Assembly: GCA_003598975.1 (NCBI GenBank)
Contig: QZIJ01000019.1
Coordinates: forward strand, 1-64,000
Length of the DNA stretch: 64,000 bases
Direction: 5' to 3'
Source: Anaerolineaceae bacterium
GTDB lineage: Bacteria; Chloroflexota; Anaerolineae; Anaerolineales; Villigracilaceae
The notes under the pieces were generated by a model. It was not told the DNA's origin and ran no database searches. It saw only the letters and a list, made by a program, of their open reading frames with translations. Position 1 is the stretch's first letter, and each line of letters opens with the position of its first letter. Below are positions 48,598-58,764 of the stretch, piece by piece. A program made the position numbers and the translations under genes.

Positions 48598-50094
48598 TTA
48601 GTAGGGGAAATTGGAGAAGTTGCCATTCGGGCCGAGGAGTTGGATGATTTTATCCGCATCGCGGGAGAGTTCCAAGCCCCAGTTGAGGAGGAGTAAGAGC
48701 GCGGCGAGAACGCCGAGAGCGACGGCGATCTTCCCCGCGCGGGATTCGTACCAGCGGGAGGCGAGGGACTTCCAACCGCCCGTCCAGAAATTGGCGGCGA
48801 GGATGGCAAAGAAAGGGACAAGTGCGAGGTGGAATCGGTCTTCGGAGAGGATGAAAACGTGCGGGGCGATATAAGCCAGGAAGAGGAGCCCAAGCAGAAT
48901 CGTCGGCGGATTCCAGCGGAGGAGGGATGCTCCCAGCGCGGCGGAGAGGCTGACGATGACAAACGGCAGTAGCATAACAAGGAAAAGAGTCAACAAAAGC
49001 GGGAAAGGAATGAAGCCAACAATGTTGTTCCCGTAAAAATACATCAGGACGCGCTTCTCGAGTCCGAAGAAAAAGCCGAGGCGGTTGACTGCCAGTGGGA
49101 CAAATCGCTCAGGCTCCGTGCGGATGAACTCGATGGCTTTCTCCGTCCCGACGCGGTCGCGTTCGGCGTCATCGAGGATGGTGAGCAGGTCCAGCGAGGG
49201 GCCGAAAACGAAGGAGCCATTTCCCTGCGGGTGATAGCCGAGGTAGAGGTTGTAACCCATCGAAGTTTCAATGCCTGTCAGCTTGTGATGCAGGAGCGAG
49301 TTGCGGATGATCCACGGAGAGATGGTTAATGTGAAAGCAATGGCGGCGATAATGGCGCGTTTGCGTAAAACATAAAACGTAAAAATTAAGGCAAGAGCGG
49401 CAAAGGGCAGGATGACGGAGCGCGTGAGAGCAGTGAGACCGAGGAAGAAGCCAGAAAGTAGGAGATGGAAAGCAGAAGGCAGAGAAAGTTGCGAGTCAGG
49501 AGTTAGGGAATGATGAGTTAGGAGATTTGGAGAAATGGCGGTGAGGAGGAAGTAAAACGAGGCGAGAAGCAGGAGAAAGAACGGATTCTCGGTGCCGAGG
49601 CCGAGGGGATAGGCGAGGAGGATGGGGTACGCGGCGACGATCCACGCGGCGAGTTTGGCCGCCCGCTCTTTTTCGGGAAGCAAATTCTTAGCGACAAGGT
49701 AGGTCAGCGGGGCGAGGGCCGCGCCGAGGATGGACTGGGCGAGACGCGCGGCAAAGAATCGATTCTCACCAGACCCGACGAGGAAATAGATGAGCGAGAG
49801 GAAGGCAGGATAAAGCGGCGCGCGGAAGGAAGTTTCCACACCGCGGACGGGGTCGTAGTCCACGCTGGAAAGGTCGAAGTTCACGTAGGGCTTGAGCATC
49901 TCCAGGTCGGGGGCGGCGTACCAGCGGAATCCGTTCCCGTCCGCGAGACTGCGCGCCAACATGTCGTACTGGAACATGTCGTCGAGGCCGATGCCAAGTC
50001 CACGCGCGAGGAGGACAGGAATCAACCTGAAGAGGAGCGCGGCGCAGAAGATCGCCACGGGGAAGGGAACGCGAATGCGGCGGAGACCAGTCAT
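48598..50094 (-). CDS. GT39-like membrane glycosyltransferase
   Basis: Multi-TM; FRAPLYPAFLSLIYFLVGSGENRFFAARLAQSILGAALAPLTYLVAKNLL. Confidence 0.75.
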   Translation of the reverse strand: MTGLRRIRVPFPVAIFCAALLFRLIPVLLARGLGIGLDDMFQYDMLARSLADGNGFRWYAAPDLEMLKPYVNFDLSSVDYDPVRGVETSFRAPLYPAFLSLIYFLVGSGENRFFAARLAQSILGAALAPLTYLVAKNLLPEKERAAKLAAWIVAAYPILLAYPLGLGTENPFFLLLLASFYFLLTAISPNLLTHHSLTPDSQLSLPSAFHLLLSGFFLGLTALTRSVILPFAALALIFTFYVLRKRAIIAAIAFTLTISPWIIRNSLLHHKLTGIETSMGYNLYLGYHPQGNGSFVFGPSLDLLTILDDAERDRVGTEKAIEFIRTEPERFVPLAVNRLGFFFGLEKRVLMYFYGNNIVGFIPFPLLLTLFLVMLLPFVIVSLSAALGASLLRWNPPTILLGLLFLAYIAPHVFILSEDRFHLALVPFFAILAANFWTGGWKSLASRWYESRAGKIAVALGVLAALLLLLNWGLELSRDADKIIQLLGPNGNFSNFPY

Positions 50095-50096
50095 TG

Positions 50097-50615
50097 TCAA
50101 AGGTGGAGAACCGAAGCGGCAATGCGCCGGTGCAGGTAGGGGGAAAAATACCCTGCGTATCGTTCCTGCAGGTCGGGAATTTTCCAGTCCGCGCCCGAGA
50201 CGTGATGGCGGCAACGGGGCATCTCGCAGTTACAGTCGAACTCGTCGTAGGCAGAGCCGTCGCACATGGCGTAATCGAAAGTGATCTCTTCACCAACGGC
50301 GATATCACCCATGGCAATGAGACTGGTCGGGCCGTTCATTCCCGCGTTGGGATCGCAACTGTGGTTGAAGCAATCGGCGGGATCGTTGACGAGCGGATTG
50401 AAGAGGAAGAGGTCTTCGTCCACCTGCAGGACGCGTTTTGAAAAATCGGGGACAGAGAAATCCAACTCGGAGGAGGTAATGATGCGTCCGCCCCACATGA
50501 CGAGTACCTCTCCTTTTGCAATGGGCTGGCGGGCGATGATTCCGCATCCACCCTTCTGATGAAACGGGCCCGCCTCGAGTTTGGGCGACAGCCAGGAGTA
50601 AAATTTTTCGGTCAC
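50097..50615 (-). CDS. SET-domain protein (putative lysine methyltransferase)
   Basis: CFNHSCDPNAGMNG; GEEITFDYAMCDGS; post-SET-like CNCEMPRCR. Confidence 0.85.
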   Translation of the reverse strand: MTEKFYSWLSPKLEAGPFHQKGGCGIIARQPIAKGEVLVMWGGRIITSSELDFSVPDFSKRVLQVDEDLFLFNPLVNDPADCFNHSCDPNAGMNGPTSLIAMGDIAVGEEITFDYAMCDGSAYDEFDCNCEMPRCRHHVSGADWKIPDLQERYAGYFSPYLHRRIAASVLHL

Positions 50616-50675
50616 TCGCTGATGATTCTCCGCTGAAAAATTTTTGTGGCGATTATAGTCGGTTCACGCGTGGAG

Positions 50676-51620
50676 TCAATCGGCAGATGGCGGCGGTTGA
50701 TTCCCCATGCGCCGCGCCAGGAATTTGCCGAGCAATGGATAGTGGTAATCCTTCCCTTTCGCCACTTGAATCCCAGCGATCATGGCGAACAAATGATACG
50801 TCGGTATGGCCAGGGCAAAGGCCAGCATGAAGATAAGCATGATGCCAAAAAAGACGAACACGAAGATTGCTCCCGTGGAATCCTGTGGGCTTCCAGACAT
50901 CAAGATCGCCCCAGCAAATAGCGCAAAGAACATAAACATGTAAAGCGCCATAAAGACAAAGTAACCCGCGACCGCGAACAGTTGATAGATGACCGCCTGC
51001 AAGGATTGATATCGCAACCGCGGGGACGAGTCCTTTTGTGTGAGCCAGATTGCGAACGGCGTGAACAGTCCCCACATCAGGAGGATCGCAGAGGCGTGTC
51101 CCATCGCGGCCATCCACTGGTCTTCCTTGTCCGCGTCCAACGGGTCGGTGGGACTCGCGCCGCGGCCGAGATATTTCTCCAGCCATTTCCCGAGAATGGG
51201 ATATTTGAAATCCTTATCGAGCAGACAGGAGACGGCACCCACGATTCCGAATAACACATAAATTCCCATAAACCCAAACATGAAGAAGAACATGGAGCCT
51301 TGCAAAATAAAGGGTGTCATCTCGAAGCGCGAGTTGCTCGCCGCAAATCCCATCAACGGGATGGCAATGAGCATGAACACCAGAACAAAAAGAAGATAGG
51401 CGGCCATCCCCACCCAAAAGGTGAGCATCTGATATCCAATCGCCTGCAAGGCGTGGAAGGCGACATAGGGTGACTTGCGCCGCTGGAAGGTCCACACCAG
51501 CGCGGGGACGATGGGACCGAAGAAGGACAGGATGACGGATCCGTGCGCGAGCGCGACCAGGAGACGTTCTTCGGATGTGGTGGAAGGGGAAGCGGTTTGC
51601 TCTGACATGTCAACCTCCAT
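50676..51620 (-). CDS. Membrane protein with two DUF4870-like units
   Basis: LVALAHGSVILSFFGPIVPALVWTFQRRKSPYVAFHALQAIGYQ and MGHASAILLMWGLFTPFAIWLTQKDSSPRLRYQSLQAVIYQ. Confidence 0.7.
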   Translation of the reverse strand: MEVDMSEQTASPSTTSEERLLVALAHGSVILSFFGPIVPALVWTFQRRKSPYVAFHALQAIGYQMLTFWVGMAAYLLFVLVFMLIAIPLMGFAASNSRFEMTPFILQGSMFFFMFGFMGIYVLFGIVGAVSCLLDKDFKYPILGKWLEKYLGRGASPTDPLDADKEDQWMAAMGHASAILLMWGLFTPFAIWLTQKDSSPRLRYQSLQAVIYQLFAVAGYFVFMALYMFMFFALFAGAILMSGSPQDSTGAIFVFVFFGIMLIFMLAFALAIPTYHLFAMIAGIQVAKGKDYHYPLLGKFLARRMGNQPPPSAD

Positions 51621-51728
51621 GCTGAATCTGCTTGTATTTTACAGGAGAAATATCGTTTTCCTTTTGCAGGTTTGTCCAGTTCTCTAGCGGTATAATCACG
51701 CCAGAAAATCAAAATTGGAGGCTGTTCC

Positions 51729-52898
51729 ATGTCTGATACCGCTCTGTTTCCGCTGAGTGACGAGCATAAGATGATCCGCGACACGGCGCGCGACTTTGCC
51801 CAAAACGAGATCGCTCCCATCGCGGCCGAATTCGACGAAAGCGGGGAATTCCCGCACGCTACTATCAAGAAGATGGGAGCGATGGGTTTCATGGGCATCG
51901 AAGTCCCTGAACAGTATGGCGGCGCGGGCATGGACACCCTGTCCTACGTGCTGGCGCTCGAGGAGATCTCCAAGGCCGACGCGGCGCACGGCGTGGTCAT
52001 GTCGGTCAACAACTCGCTGTACTGTCACGGCATTTTGAAATTCGGAACCGAGGAGCAGAAGCAGAAATTCATCACGCCCGTCGCTTCGGGGAAATCCGTC
52101 GGCGCGTACTCGCTGACCGAGCCGATGTCAGGTTCGGACGCGAGCACCATGAAGTCACGCGCGACACGGGATGGCGATTTCTACATCCTGAACGGACGCA
52201 AATCCTGGGTCACCAGCGGACCCGTCGCGGATTACATCGTCGTCTTCATGATGACCGATCCCGCGAAAAAGGCCAAGGGCATCAGCGCCTTCCTCGTGGA
52301 CGCGAAAACGCCAGGATACGTCCGCGCCAAGAAAGAGCCGAAACTCGGCATCCGCGCCTCAGCCACCAGTGAGATCATTTTTGAAGATTGCAAAATCCCC
52401 GTTGCCAACCGTCTCGGCGAGGAAGGCGAAGGCTTCAAGATCGCGATGACCGTCCTCGACGTGGGGCGCATCGGCATCGGCGCACAGGCGCTGGGAATCG
52501 CGGAAGCGGCCTACGAAGCCAGCGTCGCGTACGCCAAGGAGCGCGAAGCGTTCGGCCAGAAGATCGGCGAATTCCAGGGCACAGGATTCAAGATCGCTGA
52601 CATGAAGACCCGCATCGAAGCCGCGCGGCTGATGATCTACAACGCCGCGATGGCGAAGGAACGCTCCAAGACCACAGGCGAACGCTTCACCCTGCAATCG
52701 TCCACGGCAAAATTGTTCGCGTCTGAAACCGCCATGTTCTGCGCGCACGCCGCGGTGCAGATCCACGGCGGCATGGGCTACAGCAAGGAATTGCCCGTCG
52801 AGCGATATTTTCGCGACGCCAAGATCACCGAAATTTACGAAGGTACCAGCGAGATTCAGCGTCTCGTCATCAGCCGCGCCGAATTGGGATTGCGCTAA
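51729..52898 (+). CDS. Acyl-CoA dehydrogenase
   Basis: [85 protein letters not shown]. Confidence 0.96.
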   Translation: MSDTALFPLSDEHKMIRDTARDFAQNEIAPIAAEFDESGEFPHATIKKMGAMGFMGIEVPEQYGGAGMDTLSYVLALEEISKADAAHGVVMSVNNSLYCHGILKFGTEEQKQKFITPVASGKSVGAYSLTEPMSGSDASTMKSRATRDGDFYILNGRKSWVTSGPVADYIVVFMMTDPAKKAKGISAFLVDAKTPGYVRAKKEPKLGIRASATSEIIFEDCKIPVANRLGEEGEGFKIAMTVLDVGRIGIGAQALGIAEAAYEASVAYAKEREAFGQKIGEFQGTGFKIADMKTRIEAARLMIYNAAMAKERSKTTGERFTLQSSTAKLFASETAMFCAHAAVQIHGGMGYSKELPVERYFRDAKITEIYEGTSEIQRLVISRAELGLR

Positions 52899-52906
52899 AC
52901 AGCCTC

Positions 52907-55777
52907 GTGACCACCCTCACCACACTGGGCAGGCTTCTTCCGTTAATCGTCTTCCTCCTCAGCGCGGGGTTGACGGTCTTCGCGCGCGCTCGAAAGTGGA
53001 CGACTCCCGAATCCGCCGCGCCCACGGATGAAACGCCGCCTCCCGCGACCGAGGCGCGCGTCCCGTTTCTGACGCGTTACCGCTGGGAGATCATTCTTGC
53101 CGCGACGGTCGCGGTCATCTTGCTGTTCGCGGTCATCTTCGCACCGCCGCGCCTGACGGGGGAAATTCCGCCCGAACCGTACATGCCAGGCCGTCCCTTC
53201 TTCAGCCTGCACTGGGAGCGCGAATTTATCGCCGCCCACTCCGACACAATCGCGGCCTGGAGCAATATCATCGTCAGCCTGTTCTGCTTCGCAACGGTCA
53301 TCTTGGCCATCCGACGCCGCTCGCGCCTGCACACAGAGATTGCCCTCCTGCTTTCCTCGCTGACCCTCGCCATGCTCGCGCAGTGGTCGTTGACCGACGT
53401 AAAAATCATAAGAATTGGCGCATGGCTCTACATCGTCTCGCTTTTGGGATTTATTTACTGGGCCTGGCTGGCGCGTCCGCGGCTCGTACAGAATCTCCAG
53501 CCCGAATCTGGCAAACCCGTCTGGGAAATCCTCCTCGTCCTTGCCCTGCTCGCGCTGACAGCCTTCGCGCGCTTCTACGCGCTCGAATCCGTCCCGTACG
53601 GAATCGAAGGCGACGAAGCCAAGTGGACATCGGAAGCCATCAACCTCGGCATCCTCGGCCAACCCGATATCAGCGGCGAATACCACCGCGACGCACTTCC
53701 TGTCAGTTTCTACCTGCAGACACCGTTTCACCGTCTCTTCGGCGCAAACCTGTTCTCGGCACGAGCCACTGTCGCCTTCCTAAGTGTGGTCGCTTCGCTG
53801 GCTTTTTACTGGCTGTTGCGGAAACTCGCCCCCGTACCGCTCGCGGCATTGGCGACATTTCTTTTATCGGTTTCCATCTTCGATATCAGCGCCAGCCGCC
53901 TCGCCAACGTGGAGAGCTTTGTCAAACTGTGGGCGATTCTGCCCATCGCACTGCTAGCCTTCGCACTTGAAAAACGCGTCTGGCCCGCCTTCGCGCTGAC
54001 GGGTCTCGCACTCGCCATCGCCGCGTTGACGTACGACACACTCTGGCCCATCATCGGTGTCTGTCTCGTGTTGACGGTGATCGAGTTGTGGAAATCTCCC
54101 GCGCAGGAAAAACTCAAATTGCTGTCCGCGCTGATCGCGCCCGTGTTGCTGACATTACCCGTCATCCTCCCGTACTTCATCAGCCGAGTTGCCTATTACG
54201 AACTCGGCAAAAAAGGATGGGAGGATGGCTGGCTCACCGTTCTTGGGCGGAATTTCGTCCGCGTGCTCGAATCGTGGTTCGTGAGTCTCCATCCCGATTT
54301 TCTCTACAATCGCGTCGGGCCATTGCTGAACGCGGCGCTCCTTCCCTGGCTGGCGGCTGGGGTTGTCGCGGCCCTCGTCACCGTCCGCGCACGAAGCGCA
54401 CGCTGGCTCCTCGTCTGGATGGCGATGGCCCTCCTGCCCGTCCCCATCTTCACTAATTCCCCGCTTGGACGCGTCTACTACCCTGGCCTGCCCGCCGTCT
54501 ACGGATTGGTCGCCATCGGCCTGTTCCTATTCTGGAAAGAAATCCAGCGCGTGCTTGCGCCATCCTTAAAACCACTGCTCATTGCGTCGGTTATTGTGCC
54601 GCTGGTCTGGCTGCCACTCACGAATTTTTACATTTACTTCAACGAAGTCTCCGAACCCAATGACCGCCAAATGCGACGCGAGATCAGCGAGATCGCATCC
54701 ACGGTCACCGACGACAAAACCCTGCTGGTGCTTTCGGTCGTCCCCAATGCGGACGAGCCGCTCAACAACGAATACCAGATGATCGAGTTGTTCCTGATGA
54801 ATCATCTGACCGACGAGCAGGCAAAGCGCGCTTATGAGCGCGTCGCACTGGACGTAGTGATGCCGACGATTGCGGACAAATTCACGGACTGGAAAAAACT
54901 CATCATCGTGATAGACAGACAATCGCCAGGGGCGAAAGACCAACGCGTCGCGCTGACCGAGGGGCTGGCCTACTGTTTCCCGCGCGGGGAACTCCTCGAA
55001 GGCCGCTACTTCGACCAGTTCATCCTCGACGAGTCCGCATACCGCGAGGCAAAGTGCCTCCCTGTGACATTGACCCTGAACGCTGAAGACGCCTCCCGCC
55101 TGACGTGGAAAGTCTCCGCGGGAAAAGCATCCTCCGTAACCCTACTCTGCGAACGCCAGCGGCAGAATTACGTCTGGCTCGAAGCGGAGGAGATTCCTCT
55201 CGGCACGGGCTGGCAGATCGAGATCAACTTCGCACAAGGCTGGAACGGAAGCGGCTTTGTGATGGACAATTACGGGAGTCAATTCCTGTCGTACGATTTC
55301 GGCTCCCCGTTCAGTGGACAGGATGTCTACGCCTGGGTACGCACTTACAAACGCGTCACCGATAACTCGCCTGCCTATCTCAACGTCAACGACACCACCC
55401 TGTCCTTCGGAACCACCCCCGAAGAATTACTCAACGAGTGGATATGGGAACGCATCGGACCATTTCCAAACGATGAGATCATTCGTATTACAATAGCCCG
55501 TCCTTACAATGAGAACCTGCAGAAGTACATGGCACTTTTTATGGACGCGTTTATTTTCACGGACGATACATTCCTTGATCCCGAAGCCACCCTGACCGAA
55601 CCCATGCCTCCCCAGTATTTCCCCCTGACATACGCCGCGTCTTCAGGCTCGATCCAGCCAAACCTGTCATCAGGACAATACACCTGTCACATCCAGATCG
55701 ACTCCAAACAAAACCTGGTGGACGCGTTTGGCCGCCTGCCCGTATCCTCCAACGATTTGGAAGTGACCGTCCCTTAA
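52907..55777 (+). CDS. Large GT39-like membrane glycosyltransferase (GTG start)
   Basis: Multi-TM; YALESVPYGIEGDEAKWTSEAINLGILGQPDISGEYHRDALPVSFYLQTPFHRLFG. Confidence 0.75.
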   Translation: MTTLTTLGRLLPLIVFLLSAGLTVFARARKWTTPESAAPTDETPPPATEARVPFLTRYRWEIILAATVAVILLFAVIFAPPRLTGEIPPEPYMPGRPFFSLHWEREFIAAHSDTIAAWSNIIVSLFCFATVILAIRRRSRLHTEIALLLSSLTLAMLAQWSLTDVKIIRIGAWLYIVSLLGFIYWAWLARPRLVQNLQPESGKPVWEILLVLALLALTAFARFYALESVPYGIEGDEAKWTSEAINLGILGQPDISGEYHRDALPVSFYLQTPFHRLFGANLFSARATVAFLSVVASLAFYWLLRKLAPVPLAALATFLLSVSIFDISASRLANVESFVKLWAILPIALLAFALEKRVWPAFALTGLALAIAALTYDTLWPIIGVCLVLTVIELWKSPAQEKLKLLSALIAPVLLTLPVILPYFISRVAYYELGKKGWEDGWLTVLGRNFVRVLESWFVSLHPDFLYNRVGPLLNAALLPWLAAGVVAALVTVRARSARWLLVWMAMALLPVPIFTNSPLGRVYYPGLPAVYGLVAIGLFLFWKEIQRVLAPSLKPLLIASVIVPLVWLPLTNFYIYFNEVSEPNDRQMRREISEIASTVTDDKTLLVLSVVPNADEPLNNEYQMIELFLMNHLTDEQAKRAYERVALDVVMPTIADKFTDWKKLIIVIDRQSPGAKDQRVALTEGLAYCFPRGELLEGRYFDQFILDESAYREAKCLPVTLTLNAEDASRLTWKVSAGKASSVTLLCERQRQNYVWLEAEEIPLGTGWQIEINFAQGWNGSGFVMDNYGSQFLSYDFGSPFSGQDVYAWVRTYKRVTDNSPAYLNVNDTTLSFGTTPEELLNEWIWERIGPFPNDEIIRITIARPYNENLQKYMALFMDAFIFTDDTFLDPEATLTEPMPPQYFPLTYAASSGSIQPNLSSGQYTCHIQIDSKQNLVDAFGRLPVSSNDLEVTVP

Positions 55778-55779
55778 CC

Positions 55780-56799
55780 ATGCCCGTGAAACAAGATTCC
55801 CGCCCCGAACTCTCGGTCATCATGCCGGCCTACAACGAGGGTGCGCACATCCACGCCAATATCCAACGCGTCTGTGAGACGTTGGATGGACTACATTACG
55901 AGATCATCGTGGTGGACGACGGCTCCAGCGACACCACCTTCGCCGAAAGCCAGCGCGCCGCGGACGAGGGATATCCCGTCCGCGCGGTGCGGCAGGAAGT
56001 CAATCGCGGCAAGGGCGCCAGCCTCTTTCACGGATTTGAATTTGCGAGCGGAAAACTCGTCGCCTTCCTCGACTCTGACTTGGAGATCGCGCCCGAAAAT
56101 TTACTGAGCCTCATCAAGGTCATGCGCGAGGCGAATGCGGACGTGGTGGCGGGTGTCAAAGACTTGCAAGCGAATCAATTCCCACCGATGCGCCGCCTGA
56201 TGAGCCGCGGCTATCGGACAATGGTCGCATTCCTCTTCGGCCTGACAATCACCGACACGCAGACAGGAATCAAACTCTTCCGTCGTGAAGTGCTTACCGA
56301 CGCAATTCCCCGCGTCTCGGCGCGGCGCTTCGCCTTCGACATCGAATTGCTCGTCGCCGCCTCCCGCTTTGGCTATCGCATCGTCGAGCAACCCGTCGAA
56401 ATTTCCTATCGCCGCAGTGGCGGCCTCGGACGCGTCAACCTCGCCCAACTCTTCAACATGACCGCCGACACGCTTGCCATCTTCTACCGCGCCTCGTTCT
56501 GGCACTGGCTCAACCCTGGCCTGCTCGCCCAAACGTGGATGATCCTCTTCGTGCTCGGCATCTTCCTTTCGGGCGTCGGTTTTGCCAAACTGCTCACGCC
56601 CACCATCCCGCAGGGTGCGGCCAAACAATTCTTCTACATCGTCCTGCTCCAATTCATCCCCTCGCCGTTGCGCGATTGGCTAATCCTTGCCATCGGAATC
56701 ATTTTTGTAATTATCTCCCTTATCCAACTCAACAAGATCGTCATGACCGCGTTCGGAAAACGCGACCGCGACGATCTCTCAGGAATTAGACGTAAATGA
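55780..56799 (+). CDS. GT2 (dolichyl-phosphate-mannose synthase-like) glycosyltransferase with C-terminal TM helices
   Basis: LSVIMPAYNEGAHIHANIQRVCETL; IIVVDDGSSDTT; VAFLDSDLEIAPENL. Confidence 0.9.
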   Translation: MPVKQDSRPELSVIMPAYNEGAHIHANIQRVCETLDGLHYEIIVVDDGSSDTTFAESQRAADEGYPVRAVRQEVNRGKGASLFHGFEFASGKLVAFLDSDLEIAPENLLSLIKVMREANADVVAGVKDLQANQFPPMRRLMSRGYRTMVAFLFGLTITDTQTGIKLFRREVLTDAIPRVSARRFAFDIELLVAASRFGYRIVEQPVEISYRRSGGLGRVNLAQLFNMTADTLAIFYRASFWHWLNPGLLAQTWMILFVLGIFLSGVGFAKLLTPTIPQGAAKQFFYIVLLQFIPSPLRDWLILAIGIIFVIISLIQLNKIVMTAFGKRDRDDLSGIRRK

Positions 56800-57707
56800 C
56801 AAACTTGCGCTTCGCCTCCTCCGACCCTTCGACTTCGCTCAGGACAAGCCTCGAAACGGTCTCCTGCCCGATCTGCGGACCTGTCCCTGGAACGACTCTC
56901 CGCCAGGACTTCGACCCGTTCCGCGTCGTCACCTGCAACCAATGCGGATTGGTGTTCCTCTCCCCGCGTCTCACCGAGCAGGCCATCCTCAAACTCTACG
57001 CGGACGAGGCCTACTACGTTTCCGAAGTCGCGGGGCAGGGATATGACGAATATCTCGAAGTCCGTCCAAACTGGATCCGCACGTTCACGCGTCGGCTCGG
57101 CGAGATAGGAAAATATCAAAAACCATGCAGGGCGCTCGACATTGGATGCGGACCTGGGTTCTTCCTCGAGGCCGCGCAAGCGAAAGGATATGACGTCCAC
57201 GGGCTGGACCCGTCCGATTACATCGTCAAAGTGGCGCGTAAAAAATTCGGAGACCGAATCCAGCACGGGGTCATCGAGACCGCCGACTATCCCGCGGAAG
57301 AGTTCGATCTCGTGGTCGCCTTCGACACGTTCGAGCATGTCTACCATCCGCTGAAATGGTTGGATGCCACACGCCGCGTCTTGAAGACGGGCGGCCTGCT
57401 GGCCATCACCACACCCGACCCGAGCAGTATGCTGGCAAAACTCTCTGGCAAAAAATGGGTCTCGTTCAAACTGCCCGAACACGTCTTCTATTGGTCGCCG
57501 CAAACCATCCGCCGCGTGTTGACCGATGGCTGGGAAATTTTGGAGATCAACCGCGCGGGACAATACGCCACGCTCGGCTTCCTCTTCCGCCGCCTGTTCC
57601 GCATCACTACCCCGAACGGATTTGTGCTGTCGCTGATCAATTTTCTCAACAAAATCAGCATCTACAGCGACAATGGCTCGATGACGGTGATTGCAAGAAA
57701 AATATGA
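56796..57707 (+). CDS. Class I SAM methyltransferase with N-terminal zinc ribbon
   Basis: CPICGPV...CNQCGLVFLSPR; ALDIGCGPGFFLEAAQAKGYDVHGLDPS; VVAFDTFEHVYHP. Confidence 0.88.
   Translation: MTNLRFASSDPSTSLRTSLETVSCPICGPVPGTTLRQDFDPFRVVTCNQCGLVFLSPRLTEQAILKLYADEAYYVSEVAGQGYDEYLEVRPNWIRTFTRRLGEIGKYQKPCRALDIGCGPGFFLEAAQAKGYDVHGLDPSDYIVKVARKKFGDRIQHGVIETADYPAEEFDLVVAFDTFEHVYHPLKWLDATRRVLKTGGLLAITTPDPSSMLAKLSGKKWVSFKLPEHVFYWSPQTIRRVLTDGWEILEINRAGQYATLGFLFRRLFRITTPNGFVLSLINFLNKISIYSDNGSMTVIARKI
56826..56850. repeat. 25-bp dispersed repeat inside the methyltransferase gene
   Basis: CCTTCGACTTCGCTCAGGACAAGCC; 24/25 identical to 43268-43292. Confidence 0.85.
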
Positions 57708-58759
57708 AAACCACCCTTTTCCGCCAGCACGGCGGTCCCGAAGTCCTCGAATACACCGATTTCCCCACGCCTGAACCCAAACCTGGCGAGGCGCTTGTAC
57801 GCGTGCGCGCCGCGGCCCTCAACCGCATGGATGTGATGGTCCGCAACGGCTGGCCTGGGCTCAAACTCGAACTCCCCCACATCAACGGCGCGGATGGTGC
57901 GGGTGAAATTGCTGCCTTTGGCCCCACCGATGATCGAGTAGGCGGTACTCCGCTGTATCGAGACCTAGGGATAGGGTCAAGAGTCGCCATCAACGCCAAC
58001 CTTGGCTGTGGACAATGCGACTACTGTCTCAGCGGTTGGGACAACATGTGCCGCAACTGGCATCTGCTCGGCGAGACGGTGCGCGGCACCTACGCGGAAT
58101 ATATCTGCCTGCCCATTCGCCAACTCTACAAACTGCCCGATGACTTTGACTTCCACCAAGCCGCGGCCGCCACACTCGTCTACCAGACCGCGTGGCATTC
58201 GCTCATCACCCGCGGACAATTGAAAGCAGGCGAGACCGTCCTTGTTGTCGGTGCGGGAGGCGGAGTCAACACAGCCAGCATCCAGGTGGCGAAATTCGCG
58301 GGCGCGCAGGTGGTGGTGGTCGGTTCGAACGCGGACAAACTCGCGCAAGCCGAATCCATCGGCGCGGATATTCTGGTGGATCGCTCGAAAGACGAAAACT
58401 GGTCGAAAGCCGTTTTCAATGCCACCAACAAACTCGGCGTGGACGTGGTCGTGGACAACATCGGCACGACCTTCATGCAATCGCTCAGCTGTCTCAAAAA
58501 AGGCGGACGCCTTCTCACCGTCGGCAACAGCGCCGCGCCGCGTTTCGAGATCGACAACCGCTTCGTCTTCGCCAAACATCTCTCCATCATCGGCTCCACG
58601 ATGAGTCATCTCAAAGATTTTTCCACGGTCATGGATTTGGTCGTGTCGGGCAAACTCCAGCCCGTGATCGATCAAACCTTCCCACTCAAAGATGCCGCCG
58701 CTGCACAGGAGCGTTTGTGGAAGGGCGAGAATTTTGGGAAGGTCACATTGGAGTGCTAA
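57704..58759 (+). CDS. Zinc-binding alcohol dehydrogenase/quinone reductase family (MDR)
   Basis: HINGADGAGEIAAFG; GCGQCDYCLSGWDNMC; GETVLVVGAGGGVNTASIQVAKFAGAQVVVVGS. Confidence 0.92.
   Translation: MKTTLFRQHGGPEVLEYTDFPTPEPKPGEALVRVRAAALNRMDVMVRNGWPGLKLELPHINGADGAGEIAAFGPTDDRVGGTPLYRDLGIGSRVAINANLGCGQCDYCLSGWDNMCRNWHLLGETVRGTYAEYICLPIRQLYKLPDDFDFHQAAAATLVYQTAWHSLITRGQLKAGETVLVVGAGGGVNTASIQVAKFAGAQVVVVGSNADKLAQAESIGADILVDRSKDENWSKAVFNATNKLGVDVVVDNIGTTFMQSLSCLKKGGRLLTVGNSAAPRFEIDNRFVFAKHLSIIGSTMSHLKDFSTVMDLVVSGKLQPVIDQTFPLKDAAAAQERLWKGENFGKVTLEC
57929..57965. repeat. Palindromic repeat inserted in frame in the MDR gene
   Basis: GATGATCGAGTAGGCGGTACTCCGCTGTATCGAGACC resembles 1455-1490 GGTGGTTGAGTAGCCGCGAAGCGGCGTATCGAAACC. 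Confidence 0.65.
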
Positions 58760-58764
58760 AGCAC

